NCBI RefSeq assembly: GCF_014466985.1
Contig: NZ_AP022826.1
Location: 806,001 to 870,000 of the forward strand
From: Nitrosophilus labii
Lineage (GTDB): Bacteria > Campylobacterota > Campylobacteria > Campylobacterales > Nitratiruptoraceae
Length of the DNA: 64,000 nucleotides
Direction: 5' to 3'
Shown one piece after another: positions 18,146 through 27,234 of the stretch (position 1 is its first letter; every line of letters begins with the position of its first letter). A program made the translations under genes and the position numbers. A model generated the notes under the pieces. That model ran no database searches. It saw nothing but the letters and a program-made list of their open reading frames with translations, and was not told the DNA's origin.

Positions 18146-19440
18146 CTTACTACCTCATTTATGAATTTTCTTAAAATCGGATACAAAAGCGAAATTTCCG
18201 GTCCGTGCTCCTGGCCGGTTAAGAGTAGTCTTAATGGTTTGAAAAACTTTTTACCTTTCAATCCGCTTTCTTGCATCAACATTTTTTTGAACTCATCAAA
18301 CTTTTTTATATTACTATAATCTTTTATCAACTTTTTTAAAACTTCAACCTCTTTTTCATACTCGGATGGAATCTCTTTTTTAGAAAAAATCTTTTCTATC
18401 TTAGGCTTTAGCTCTTTTAAAGTACTTGCCTCTTCAATATATATTTTAGCAAGTTTTCCTATATTTTCATCATCATAACCCAAAAGTTTGGCTAAGATTT
18501 TATCATCTAATATTTTAATATGCGCTCTATTTATAAATCTTAGTTTATCTAAATCAAATTTGGCGCTGTTTTTTGATAGATTTTTAAGATCGAACCAATC
18601 TATAGCCTCTTGCATAGTAAATATCTCTTTTGGAGTTTTGTTACCCAGAAGTATGAGATAGTTTGCGATCGCTTGTGGCAAAAAACCTTCTTCCAAAAGC
18701 CATTTTACACTTGAGGCCTTATCCCGTTTGCTCATCTTTTTGCCCTCTTCATTTAAAATTATTGGAAGATGGCAATAATCTATATCTTTCGTGTATCCTA
18801 AAAGCTCTCTTATGTGTATCTGCTTTGGAGTATTTGATAGATGATCTTCTCCTCTTATGATTAAAGATACATCATGAAGCATATCATCTATCGAACATGC
18901 AAAATTGTAAGTCGGTCTTTCATCTGCTCTTAAAATAACAAAAGAGTCCACTTCATTTGGCTCAAAAGCCATTTTTCCTTTTAAAATATCATTAAACTCA
19001 ATCCTTTTTTGGGGTTTTTTGATTCTGACTACAAAAGGTTCTGCTTTTTTAGATGCTTCTTCAATAGTGATCTCTTCACATTTTCCGCTATATCTATAGG
19101 CAATTTTTGTTTTTTTTGCCTTTTCTCTCTCTTTTTCAAGTTCCTCTTTGGTACAAAAACATGCAAAGGCTTTTTTGTCCTGCAAAAGTTTATATGCAAA
19201 ATTTTGATGAAAGGTGATGTTTTTACTTTGATATAGAAGTTCGTCATACTCAATATCGAATTTTTTCAAGATTTCTAGTATCTCTTTATCTTTTCCATCT
19301 ATATTTCTTTCAATATCGGTATCTTCGATTCTAACCAAAAATCTCTCTTGTTTTTGTTTCGCAACTATATAGTTGAAAATAGCGACTCTTAAATTTCCTA
19401 TATGCATATCGCCTGTCGGGCTTGGAGCAAATCTAAGCAT
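18142..19440 (-). CDS. gltX: Glutamyl-tRNA synthetase
   Basis: A 432-residue class I synthetase. FAPSPTGDMHIGN at residues 4-16 holds the HIGH-equivalent motif (H13-I-G-N) and GKKMSKRDK near residue 235 the KMSKS-equivalent loop. Campylobacterota usually have two GltX paralogues, one specialised for tRNA-Gln; only one is in this window and its tRNA preference cannot be read from sequence. It is the first gene of gltX-yggT-slt. Confidence 0.92.
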   Translation of the reverse strand: MLRFAPSPTGDMHIGNLRVAIFNYIVAKQKQERFLVRIEDTDIERNIDGKDKEILEILKKFDIEYDELLYQSKNITFHQNFAYKLLQDKKAFACFCTKEELEKEREKAKKTKIAYRYSGKCEEITIEEASKKAEPFVVRIKKPQKRIEFNDILKGKMAFEPNEVDSFVILRADERPTYNFACSIDDMLHDVSLIIRGEDHLSNTPKQIHIRELLGYTKDIDYCHLPIILNEEGKKMSKRDKASSVKWLLEEGFLPQAIANYLILLGNKTPKEIFTMQEAIDWFDLKNLSKNSAKFDLDKLRFINRAHIKILDDKILAKLLGYDDENIGKLAKIYIEEASTLKELKPKIEKIFSKKEIPSEYEKEVEVLKKLIKDYSNIKKFDEFKKMLMQESGLKGKKFFKPLRLLLTGQEHGPEISLLYPILRKFINEVVR

Positions 19441-19484
19441 AATTCTCCTTGTTTAAATTTATAGAGTATTTCATAACTCCACAC

Positions 19485-19782
19485 TAATTGAGTGTTCTGA
19501 ATAAATAGCAAATTTCGCTCAAGCAAGTTATCATTTTTGCTTTCGGCAACGCTTGAAAATTTTATTAAAAAGTGCGAACGGGAGGAGCGTTAAGCCAGCA
19601 CAAACTGCTTTGCGTTGGTAGCTCCGCACGGCGAGGCGTTTATGCAAACTTGCATAGCCTACGCCAGGGGAGCGCCCCTTCGGGGTTGAGCGCACTTTTT
19701 TGCTCTTATGACCAACATAAAATTTTCAAGCTAAAATGATAAAGCTTTCGCTTAATTTCTATTTATTCAGAGGGTTCAATTA
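19485..19782. repeat. Palindromic, GC-rich structured element (MITE-like or ncRNA)
   Basis: About 298 bp between divergent gltX and psd. Outer ends are inverted repeats: TAATTGA-N4-TCTGAATAAATAG at 19485-19508 and its complement at 19759-19782. Inner arms also match with indels (TTATCATTTT, GCTTGAAAATTTTAT, AAAAAGTGCG). The core (19572-19695) is GC-rich, unlike its surroundings, and folds into clear hairpins: CCAGCACAAA/TTTGCGTTGG (19595-19618), GGCGT..ATGCAA/TTGCAT..ACGCC (19635-19665) and AGGGG/CCCCT (19666-19679). No ORF is present. It could be a miniature transposable element or a structured RNA. Confidence 0.7.
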
Positions 19783-19852
19783 ACAAATAAGTTTTGGGAT
19801 TTTATCCAATTTTTGGTATATTTATCATAAAAATAATAAGGAGTGGCTTTTT

Positions 19853-20677
19853 TTGAGAAGAGTAAGAAAAAGAGTAATAAGCAACATCATCTCAAAGAGT
19901 TTCGGAAAATTTGCTAGTCACAGATTTCATCCTGCTCTTCAAAAATTTATTAACAGATCGTATGTTAAATTTTTAAAATTGGATATGAAAGAGTTTAAAA
20001 AAGCTGAAGAGTATAAAACTCTTAATGAGCTTTTTACTAGAGAGCTTATTAACCAAAGAGACATAGATATAGATCAAAAATCGGTTGTATCTCCTACAGA
20101 TTCGCTTATAACAGAATGCGGAAAACTCCAAAAAGATAGACTTTTTCAGATAAAAGGTATGGAGTATTGTGTTGACTCTTTGTTATTGGAGTGTGACGAA
20201 AAGAGTAAAAAAAGAGTTTATAACGGTGAATTTATAAATTTTTATCTCTCTCCAAGAGATTATCATAGGTACCACATGCCTTATGATCTTCAGATAAAAA
20301 AAGTGATTCATATTCCAGGTAAGCTCTATCCGGTTAACCTTAGATATCTTAGAAAAAAGATAAATCTTTTCATAGAAAACGAAAGGGTTATTTTAGAGTG
20401 CTATACAAAAGATTCTAAATTGCTTTATATCGTTTTGGTAGGCGCTTTGAATGTAGGACAGATGACTTTGGTTTTTGAAAGTAGGATAGAGACAAACAAA
20501 AATAGAGAAATTTCTGTTTATGAGTATGAAAATCTTTGGATGAATAAAGGCGAACTTCTAGGATATTTCAAGATGGGTTCGACGGTAGTGATGCTTTTTG
20601 AAAAAGATAGTGTAAAATTAGAAATAGTTGCAGGCCAAAAAGTAAAGTTCGGCGATAAAGTGGCCGAATTTTACTAA
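19853..20677 (+). CDS. psd: Phosphatidylserine decarboxylase proenzyme
   Basis: A 274-residue pyruvoyl enzyme making phosphatidylethanolamine. The self-cleavage/pyruvoyl site is G242-S243-T244 in FKMGSTVVMLFEKD near the C-terminus; YLSPRDYHRYHMP and VGALNVGQM are the other family blocks. The start is TTG with a good Shine-Dalgarno (AAGGAGTGG); the first in-frame ATG would delete over 40 conserved residues, so TTG is chosen. Confidence 0.92.
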   Translation: MRRVRKRVISNIISKSFGKFASHRFHPALQKFINRSYVKFLKLDMKEFKKAEEYKTLNELFTRELINQRDIDIDQKSVVSPTDSLITECGKLQKDRLFQIKGMEYCVDSLLLECDEKSKKRVYNGEFINFYLSPRDYHRYHMPYDLQIKKVIHIPGKLYPVNLRYLRKKINLFIENERVILECYTKDSKLLYIVLVGALNVGQMTLVFESRIETNKNREISVYEYENLWMNKGELLGYFKMGSTVVMLFEKDSVKLEIVAGQKVKFGDKVAEFY

Positions 20678-20708
20678 GCAGATATCAAAATTTAATAAAA
20701 GGATTATT

Positions 20709-20987
20709 ATGGAAAAAGAGGATATTTTAGTAGTTGAAGCTGAGATTTTACCGGATGGACTTGGGAGCTGGGTTATAAAGGCTATAAATAAAGAGACGGG
20801 AGAAGAGAGATTTTGTAAAACGATAGAAGATTATAACGCATTTTTAAACGAATGTGTATATTCTACCCAAAAAGATAATTTTCAAGCCGTATGGAACGAA
20901 TCTCCAAAAGCAACTCCGGAAATGATAGCAGATGTTAGGCAGAAGTTGATGAAGTTTTATGATCAAATAAATCAAGTTGAACAATAA
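20709..20987 (+). CDS. Small acidic protein of unknown function
   Basis: A 92-residue soluble, acidic protein with a good ribosome-binding site (AAAAGGATT) 31 bases after psd. No domain is recognised; LPDGLGSWVIKAINKETGEERFCKTI suggests a small beta-sheet followed by helices. It is probably in the psd transcript and ends just before a terminator-like hairpin. The coding call rests on length, start site and base composition. Confidence 0.65.
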   Translation: MEKEDILVVEAEILPDGLGSWVIKAINKETGEERFCKTIEDYNAFLNECVYSTQKDNFQAVWNESPKATPEMIADVRQKLMKFYDQINQVEQ

Positions 20988-20989
20988 TT

Positions 20990-21056
20990 AGTATATTAGT
21001 GTATTGGTGTATTTGATGTAAACAAACATTAACGATACATCAATATACTATTTGTT
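20990..21056 (+). terminator. Terminator-like hairpin after psd operon
   Basis: AGTATATTAGTGTATTGGTG (left arm) pairs imperfectly with a right arm whose complement reads AGTATATTGATGTATCG, followed by TTTGTTTT. The left arm consists of diverged GTGTATTG-type units, as in other operon-end hairpins of this window. The remaining bases to 21275 hold no gene and only weak promoter-like TATGAT/TATAAAAT. Confidence 0.6.
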
Positions 21057-21275
21057 TTCCACCTAAAAATTAAACAAACTTTCGTTTTACTGAGTTAACT
21101 ATTTCATAGCTTTGCAATAGAAATTGAAATTGCAAGACACTTTAGTAAAACTTATAACTCCAAACATTAAAAAAATCATGAAAATACCGAAATTATCACA
21201 ATAAGGAGTTTTTCTTTTTTTTAATGCTTATAAAAAATCATATACTTTTAAGAATCTATATGATATAAAATTTGT

Positions 21276-23138
21276 ATGAAGATAAATCGCGCATTTTTAG
21301 TAAAGAATATAAAAGAAATCAGTACAGAGATAGATAAAGAGTATAGCGACGTACTTCTTTCAAATAAGAGTATAGAGCTATTAGAAAAGTTTTTTCAAAA
21401 AAATGGTGCTGAGGAGTTACGGGAGTTTGGAAAATATTGTGCGATACAAGAGATCCCTTATTTGGAGCTTAATTTTATCATCGAAGATCTTTTTAAGCGG
21501 GTATATATAGAATATAACGAGTATATTGATCACATCGCATATGGTTATTTACATATAAAACTGCAAAATGACGCCAAATATTTTGAGATAAAAGTTCAAA
21601 AGATATTCGTCGCGACGATAAATAAAGTACGTGATACCATTAATTTGCATATATACTGGATACTTGAGTTTATCTCTTCCGTTACTAACAATACCAAACC
21701 GCCGCAGATGGATGAAACCCAGTGCCATCTTGGATGCTGGATTGAAAAAATGAGCGAAGAGTTTGATACAAAAGAGATTCGAGAGCAGCATCACAACCTA
21801 CATACTTTAGCGAAACATGCTTATATATCTTACCAAAAAGGGGCTTTTCACAGATTTTTGTTACTCTATATAGATATGATCTACTATAGTGCGATTATAC
21901 GCCAAAATATTTTACAATACTTTACGGAAGAGGAGCTTATATCTATCACTATAGATGTTCTAACACACCTTCCTAACCGTTTTACCCTACAAAGCGACGT
22001 AAAAAATCTTGATGCGAGTATGAGCATTTTTTTGTTCAATATTAAAGATTTTTCAAAAATTAATCTAATGTTTGGTCAAAGAACGGGCGATAAAGTTATA
22101 AAAAGTGTTGCTCAAGTATTGTTGCAATGTAAAGAGTGTCAAAAAGTTTATCGTATATACGGAGACGAGTTTGGCGTATTGCTAAAAAATGAGAACGTAT
22201 ATGAATCTATTCAAAAACTTGTCAATATTCTCGAGAGCCAACCTTATCCGAAAGATACGAAACTCGTAAACATCACTATTTATGGATCATACGCAAAAGT
22301 AGGCGAACATCTGCTTGAGAAAGCGGAGTTCGGTATCATATACGGCAAACAAAACTCAAACAAAATTACAAACGTTGATAGATTCACACGTGAAGAGATG
22401 CTTGAATACGCAAAGAACCTTCAGCTCTCGCAACGCTTGCAACTTGCTTTTGCTAGTAATAAGATCTATCCATATTATCAACCAATTTTTAATATCGATA
22501 CGGGTAGGATTGAAAAATATGAAGTGCTTTTGCGGGTTGAAGACTTAAGCGGTAGAATTATGTCTCCATCGGAATTTTTGGATGTGCTTAAAAATATGTT
22601 TATCTATCCTGAAGTTACAAAAATGGTATTAATCAAAGCGTTTGACAAATTCAAAGATAAACCATACGAGTTTAGCGTCAACTTGTCCTTTCGTGACATT
22701 ATCAATGAAGAGACTAGCCATATGATAGAAAATATCATACAAAACAATCCTCAAACCACCAAACGGCTTACTATCGAGTTGCTTGAGTACGAAGCGATCC
22801 TCAACTTTTCTAAAGTTTCACAGTTTATTGAAAAAGTAAGGAGTTATGGTGTTAAGATAGCGCTGGATGATTTTGGTGCCGGGTATTCAAACTTTATCAA
22901 TATTTTTAAACTCAATATCGACTTTATCAAGATAGACGGTTCAATTATTCAAAACATTTTAATCGATAAAAAATCGAAAGTACTTGTAATATCGATACAA
23001 AATATTGCGGAAGAGATAGGCGCAAAAACCATAGCGGAATTTGTTTCAAGCGAACGGATATTTGAGGCCGTCAAACTATTTGGAGTGAACTATGCACAAG
23101 GTTATTTCATAGGAGAGCCTAAGGCAGATTTGCAATAG
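21276..23138 (+). CDS. Diguanylate cyclase/phosphodiesterase (GGDEF-EAL) with CZB-like N-domain
   Basis: A 620-residue cytosolic protein. The N-terminal helical part has C150-H-L-G-C-W and H-H-N-L-H about 22 residues later, resembling the zinc-binding CZB domain (CxLGxW...HxxxH). The GGDEF domain has a degenerate YGDEF near residue 296. The EAL domain reads E416-V-L but keeps NLS, ELLEYE, D531-D532-F-G-A-G-Y-S, FIKIDG and AEF, so c-di-GMP hydrolysis is likely and synthesis doubtful. Arginine is mainly coded by CGN, unlike neighbours that use AGA, suggesting transfer. No clear Shine-Dalgarno precedes the ATG. Confidence 0.88.
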   Translation: MKINRAFLVKNIKEISTEIDKEYSDVLLSNKSIELLEKFFQKNGAEELREFGKYCAIQEIPYLELNFIIEDLFKRVYIEYNEYIDHIAYGYLHIKLQNDAKYFEIKVQKIFVATINKVRDTINLHIYWILEFISSVTNNTKPPQMDETQCHLGCWIEKMSEEFDTKEIREQHHNLHTLAKHAYISYQKGAFHRFLLLYIDMIYYSAIIRQNILQYFTEEELISITIDVLTHLPNRFTLQSDVKNLDASMSIFLFNIKDFSKINLMFGQRTGDKVIKSVAQVLLQCKECQKVYRIYGDEFGVLLKNENVYESIQKLVNILESQPYPKDTKLVNITIYGSYAKVGEHLLEKAEFGIIYGKQNSNKITNVDRFTREEMLEYAKNLQLSQRLQLAFASNKIYPYYQPIFNIDTGRIEKYEVLLRVEDLSGRIMSPSEFLDVLKNMFIYPEVTKMVLIKAFDKFKDKPYEFSVNLSFRDIINEETSHMIENIIQNNPQTTKRLTIELLEYEAILNFSKVSQFIEKVRSYGVKIALDDFGAGYSNFINIFKLNIDFIKIDGSIIQNILIDKKSKVLVISIQNIAEEIGAKTIAEFVSSERIFEAVKLFGVNYAQGYFIGEPKADLQ

Positions 23139-23376
23139 ATATATTAAGTTTTAGTTTGGAACTTTGTTTTGGTCTAAATAAGTATGTGACGAGGTATAGC
23201 TATAACTACTTCATTATGATATTAAAAATCGCAAATTGCTAAAGATGTCCAAATTTTAATACAACAAATTTCTTGATATTCCCTAATCAAGCTACATTAA
23301 ATCCGGATTTCCAATAAGTAAAAGCACTACTATAATAAATTCTATTACAAAACCCGGTTTTAAACTATTTTCAAAA

Positions 23377-23394
23377 GATAATGAAATGATTATC
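23377..23394 (+). promoter_or_regulatory. Fur box upstream of porin-feoAB operon
   Basis: GATAATGAAATGATTATC is a near-palindrome (GATAAT...ATTATC) close to the Fur consensus. It lies about 30 bases before a TGTATTAT -10 candidate (23424-23431) and 65 before the porin ATG, so iron-loaded Fur would block this promoter. The rest of the 320-bp gene-free stretch 23139-23458 shows nothing else recognisable. Confidence 0.72.
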
Positions 23395-23458
23395 AAGATT
23401 AAGAAAAAGGTAAGTTTTCTTTTTGTATTATTTCAAAAATTGATTTATAGGATTTGTT

Positions 23459-24658
23459 ATGAAAAGGGTATTTGTAGCTGTCGCTCTTTTTGCGGCTGTA
23501 AATATTGTTGCAGAGACATCTTTAAGAACAAAGTTGGGTGAAAATACGCCTCTAGAACATACAAAAAGTGAAATTAGATTTGGATACATTTATCAAGATA
23601 ATAGAGACAAATATGATACAAAAGCTTTAGGATTTGGCGGTCATTTACATATTTATACAAAAGAGTTTTACGGCTTTAGCGCAGTTTCAAGTTTTTATGC
23701 GGTAGGAGATTTTGGACTAAATCCTTCTTTGGATGAAACAAACGAAAATCTATTGGGTTCAAAAAAGAGAGGAGCGGCTTTTGTAAGTGAAGCCTATGTG
23801 AAGTATCATTTTGGAAAATCAGTTTTAAAGGCTGGAAGAATGATGGTGGATACTCCACATGCTGATAGTGACGATATTATGATGATTCCAAATTTTTTTC
23901 AAGGTGTTTGTTTTAAGAGTTACTTTTATAAAGATATTGAAATAACATTTGCAAAACTTGACAAAATGGCTGGATGGGAGAACGGTATTGATGCTTCAAA
24001 ATTTGTTAATATCAGTGAAGTTATTGGAGTAGAAAAAAGAACTGACGGTATGGCTTTAGCTTCGATAGAGTATGAAAAGGGATATAAAAATATATCTATT
24101 TGGTTTTATAAAATTTATGATATTGCTGATGATTATTTTATAACTGCCGGCAACTCTTTTTTGTACAAAGATTTAGAGTTTTATCTTGCTTTTCAGCTAG
24201 ATAGGGCAATAAACAGTGGAGACTCATTACTTGGTAAAATAGATACGAAAACTTTTGGAGTTCTAACTGAACTTTTTGTAAAAGATGTTAAAATTCAATG
24301 GGCATATAATGAAGAGCTTGGTTCAACAAAAAGTTTTTTTAGTTTAGGTGGAGGTCCTTTTTTTACCTCGCTGGAAGAACAAACAATAGACTCTATTCAA
24401 GCTAAAAACGCAAAGAGCTATACTTTGGGCGTAGAATACTATTTTAACGAAGATATAACGATAGGAGTTGCGAGAGGCGTTTTTAAAGCCGGCAATGAAG
24501 AAGAGTTTTATACTATAGAGAATGACATTTATGTGGAAGCTACGCTCAAGGATGATATAAATTTACAATTTGTTTGCGCTTTTATCGATGATCAAATAGA
24601 TTCAAGAAATGATCACAATATTTTTAGAGTAGTTTTGAAAAAGAGTTTCAGGAGATGA
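23459..24658 (+). CDS. Outer-membrane porin (OprD-like) of the iron operon
   Basis: A 399-residue protein with a signal peptide cleaved after about A18, then alternating amphipathic beta-strand character and a C-terminal strand typical of outer-membrane barrels. SEIRFGYIYQDNRD, AFVSEAYVKYHFGKSVLKAGRMMVDTP and TFGVLTELFVKDVKIQWAYNEE are characteristic of the Campylobacterota OprD/Opr porin family. It is followed one base later by feoA and preceded by a Fur box, so a role in ferrous iron passage across the outer membrane is likely but inferred. Confidence 0.78.
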   Translation: MKRVFVAVALFAAVNIVAETSLRTKLGENTPLEHTKSEIRFGYIYQDNRDKYDTKALGFGGHLHIYTKEFYGFSAVSSFYAVGDFGLNPSLDETNENLLGSKKRGAAFVSEAYVKYHFGKSVLKAGRMMVDTPHADSDDIMMIPNFFQGVCFKSYFYKDIEITFAKLDKMAGWENGIDASKFVNISEVIGVEKRTDGMALASIEYEKGYKNISIWFYKIYDIADDYFITAGNSFLYKDLEFYLAFQLDRAINSGDSLLGKIDTKTFGVLTELFVKDVKIQWAYNEELGSTKSFFSLGGGPFFTSLEEQTIDSIQAKNAKSYTLGVEYYFNEDITIGVARGVFKAGNEEEFYTIENDIYVEATLKDDINLQFVCAFIDDQIDSRNDHNIFRVVLKKSFRR

Positions 24659-24659
24659 G

Positions 24660-24881
24660 ATGAAGAGTATTGTAGAGATGAAAATAGACGAAGAAGCAGT
24701 TATAAAAAAGATCAAAGCAAAAGAACCGGTCAAAAGTAGATTGACCGCTATGGGAGTAGCCAAAGGAAACAGACTAAAACTGCTCGATTATACTCTTAAA
24801 AAACAGACTTGGGAAGTAGATGTTGAGGGAACAAGAGTAGCGTTAAGAAAAGAGGAAGCAGAAAGTATATTGGTTGATTAG
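24660..24881 (+). CDS. feoA: Ferrous iron transport protein FeoA
   Basis: A 73-residue SH3-like protein; VKSRLTAMGVAKGNRLKLLDY matches the FeoA core. It is thought to modulate FeoB at the membrane. It lies between the porin (1-base gap) and feoB (57-base gap), in the Fur-box operon. Confidence 0.88.
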   Translation: MKSIVEMKIDEEAVIKKIKAKEPVKSRLTAMGVAKGNRLKLLDYTLKKQTWEVDVEGTRVALRKEEAESILVD

Positions 24882-24938
24882 ACTCAATTATGCAAATTAT
24901 TATATAATTTTATATTTTAAAGAAATAAGAGGCGAGAT

Positions 24939-27035
24939 ATGAAAAAAATCAAAGTGGCGTTGGTAGGTCAGCCTAATGTAGGAAAATCATCTATTATAAA
25001 CTCGATAACAGATGCTAAACTGCACGTGGGAAATTTCGCCGGGGTTACTGTAGAGAAGAAAGAGGTTTTGGTTAAAAAAGAGGATTATGAGATTGATATA
25101 GTCGATCTTCCCGGAATTTACTCTCTTAATGCATATACTCCGGAAGAGCACGTAGCGAAAAAGTATCTTTTAGAGGAGGATTATGATCTTATCATCAACG
25201 TGGTAGATGCCAATGTTTTACAAAGAAATCTTATATTTACCATGCAACTTCTCGATATGAATAAAAAGATGATTTTAGTAGTGAATATGATAGATGAGGT
25301 AGAAAAAAACGGTGGAAAAATTGATGCTCACAAGCTCTCTTCTTTGTTAGGAATTCCAGTTATTTTGACATCTGCAAAAGAGAATAGGGGAGTTGATGAG
25401 ATAATCGACAAAGTTATCGAAGTTTACAATTTGCCACAACCAAAAAGAAAGATTTTTTACAATGAAAAAATAGAGGAAGAGATTGTTAAGCTTTCAAATA
25501 TTCTTATGAAATCTCCACATTTTAATGATAAAGAGGAGTCTCGTTTTTTTATCATTAGACTTTTAGAAAAAGATGAAGATATATATAAAATAGTCCATGA
25601 TCTTCCTATATTTTTAGAACTTCACGAAGAGCTTGGAGAGAGTATTAAAAAGCTTAAATTGGAGTTCGATGAAGAGAGTGTGACCGACATCTTTACCGAT
25701 GAGAGAAACTCTTTGGCAAAAAGTATCGTAATGCAGGTTATGATACTCCCTCAAAAAGAGAGTTTGACGGATAAAATAGATAAGATATTAATACATCCTA
25801 TTTTTGGTTTGCCAATATTTCTTTTTTTTATGTGGCTACTTTTTCAGCTTACATTTCAAGTCGGTTCTATTCCTATGGAGTATATAGACCAAACGGTAAC
25901 CAATTTTGCTCAGTGGCTTAAAATGATACTACCCAAAGGGGATTTAAACTCCGTTATAACCGATGGTGTGATTCCAGCAGTTGGCGCTATCATAATGTTT
26001 TTGCCAAATATCCTAATACTCTTTTTAGGTATCAATCTTCTGGAACAGACCGGATATATGGCAAGGGCTGCCTTTTTGCTAGATGGTTTTTTAAAAAAGT
26101 TCGGGCTTCAAGGGAAAGCTTTCATTCCTTTGGTAAGTGGTTTTGGTTGTACTGTTCCTGCATATATGGCAGCTAGAACGCTTAAAAATCCAAAAGACAG
26201 ACTAATAACTATGCTGGTTTTGGGATTTATGAACTGTAGTGCTAGACTTCCGGTTTATGTTCTTTTTATAGCCGCTTTTTTTCCTGCTCATAATGCAGGT
26301 AACGTACTTTTTGTCATCTATATAAGCGGTGCTATTCTTGGTCTTGTAGTAGCCAAAATATTACGTACCGTACTTTTTAAAGGGGAACCTGAACCTTTTG
26401 TTATGGAGATGCCTCCATATAGGTTTCCTTCGGTTAAGGCTCTTTTGATGGAGCTGTGGATAAAAGCTAAAATATTTATAAAAAAAGCAGGTACTTTTAT
26501 TGCCGGTACCGCTATGATAGTCTGGTTTTTGAGTTCTTATCCAGTAGATGAGACTCTAAAAACGGAGTATTTAAAAAAGATAGAGTTTGCCACAAGTAAA
26601 GAAGAAAAAAGAGTGTTGCAAAATGAACTTGCTGCTAAAGAGCTTGAAAGTAGCTATCTTGGAATGGTTGGAAAGGCAATTGAGCCAATTTTTTCTCCGA
26701 TAGGGTTTGATTGGAGACTTAGTGTAGCCACTATTAGTGGTTTGGCTGCAAAAGAGGTGATTGTATCTACTTTGGCTACTTTATATGCGGTTGGAGAAGC
26801 TGACGAACACAGTACTACACTTATTAACAAATTAAGAGAAAATATCGATTTTAAAACGGCTATTGCGCTAATTATAATAATAATGATCTATTCTCCGTGT
26901 ATTGCGGCTATGAGTACTTTTTACGCTGAAGTACCTCAGTGGGCTTGGAGAGCGTTTTATACCATATATCCAAATGTTTTAGCGTGGACTTTAGCTTTTA
27001 TTGTTTATAGAGTTTTATTGCTTTTTGGTCTGTGA
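24939..27035 (+). CDS. feoB: Ferrous iron transporter FeoB
   Basis: A 698-residue membrane protein importing Fe2+. The N-terminal G-domain has GQPNVGKSS at residues 10-18, a DLPGIYSL G3 motif and NMID G4 motif; a helical GDI-like region follows. The membrane part has the two Gate motifs, with GFGCTVPAYMAART (first) and SGLAAKEVIVSTLATLYAVGE/YSPCIAAMSTFYAE (second). FeoC is not seen. Length is slightly below the E. coli protein (about 770). Confidence 0.95.
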   Translation: MKKIKVALVGQPNVGKSSIINSITDAKLHVGNFAGVTVEKKEVLVKKEDYEIDIVDLPGIYSLNAYTPEEHVAKKYLLEEDYDLIINVVDANVLQRNLIFTMQLLDMNKKMILVVNMIDEVEKNGGKIDAHKLSSLLGIPVILTSAKENRGVDEIIDKVIEVYNLPQPKRKIFYNEKIEEEIVKLSNILMKSPHFNDKEESRFFIIRLLEKDEDIYKIVHDLPIFLELHEELGESIKKLKLEFDEESVTDIFTDERNSLAKSIVMQVMILPQKESLTDKIDKILIHPIFGLPIFLFFMWLLFQLTFQVGSIPMEYIDQTVTNFAQWLKMILPKGDLNSVITDGVIPAVGAIIMFLPNILILFLGINLLEQTGYMARAAFLLDGFLKKFGLQGKAFIPLVSGFGCTVPAYMAARTLKNPKDRLITMLVLGFMNCSARLPVYVLFIAAFFPAHNAGNVLFVIYISGAILGLVVAKILRTVLFKGEPEPFVMEMPPYRFPSVKALLMELWIKAKIFIKKAGTFIAGTAMIVWFLSSYPVDETLKTEYLKKIEFATSKEEKRVLQNELAAKELESSYLGMVGKAIEPIFSPIGFDWRLSVATISGLAAKEVIVSTLATLYAVGEADEHSTTLINKLRENIDFKTAIALIIIIMIYSPCIAAMSTFYAEVPQWAWRAFYTIYPNVLAWTLAFIVYRVLLLFGL

Positions 27036-27057
27036 TAGAGTATTTTTTGATTTTAAA

Positions 27058-27129
27058 GATGAATGTTGGATGATCTATTTTAAGTCTAGATAAAATCTAA
27101 AACTAAAAAGCAGACATTCAACATTCATC
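27058..27129 (+). terminator. Hairpin after feoB
   Basis: GATGAATGTTGGATG at 27058-27072 pairs with CATTCAACATTCATC at 27115-27129 (14 of 15 positions) around an AT-rich loop. It lies just after feoB and before the next gene's promoter, so it is a likely terminator. The arms repeat an ATGTTGRATG-type unit. Confidence 0.6.
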
Positions 27130-27234
27130 TTGATTTTCTAACTATAAAACCTTTTTACTACTTTATTACAAAATTAAATAAGATATTAACCTTCATTTTG
27201 GTAATATTCATCAAATTTTCTTAAAAGGTAAGAG

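Noticed and set aside
19572-19695. GC-rich core as a tRNA, tmRNA or rRNA fragment
   Set aside because: No cloverleaf, TpsiC loop or known rRNA sequence is visible; the pairing is palindromic within an inverted-repeat element.
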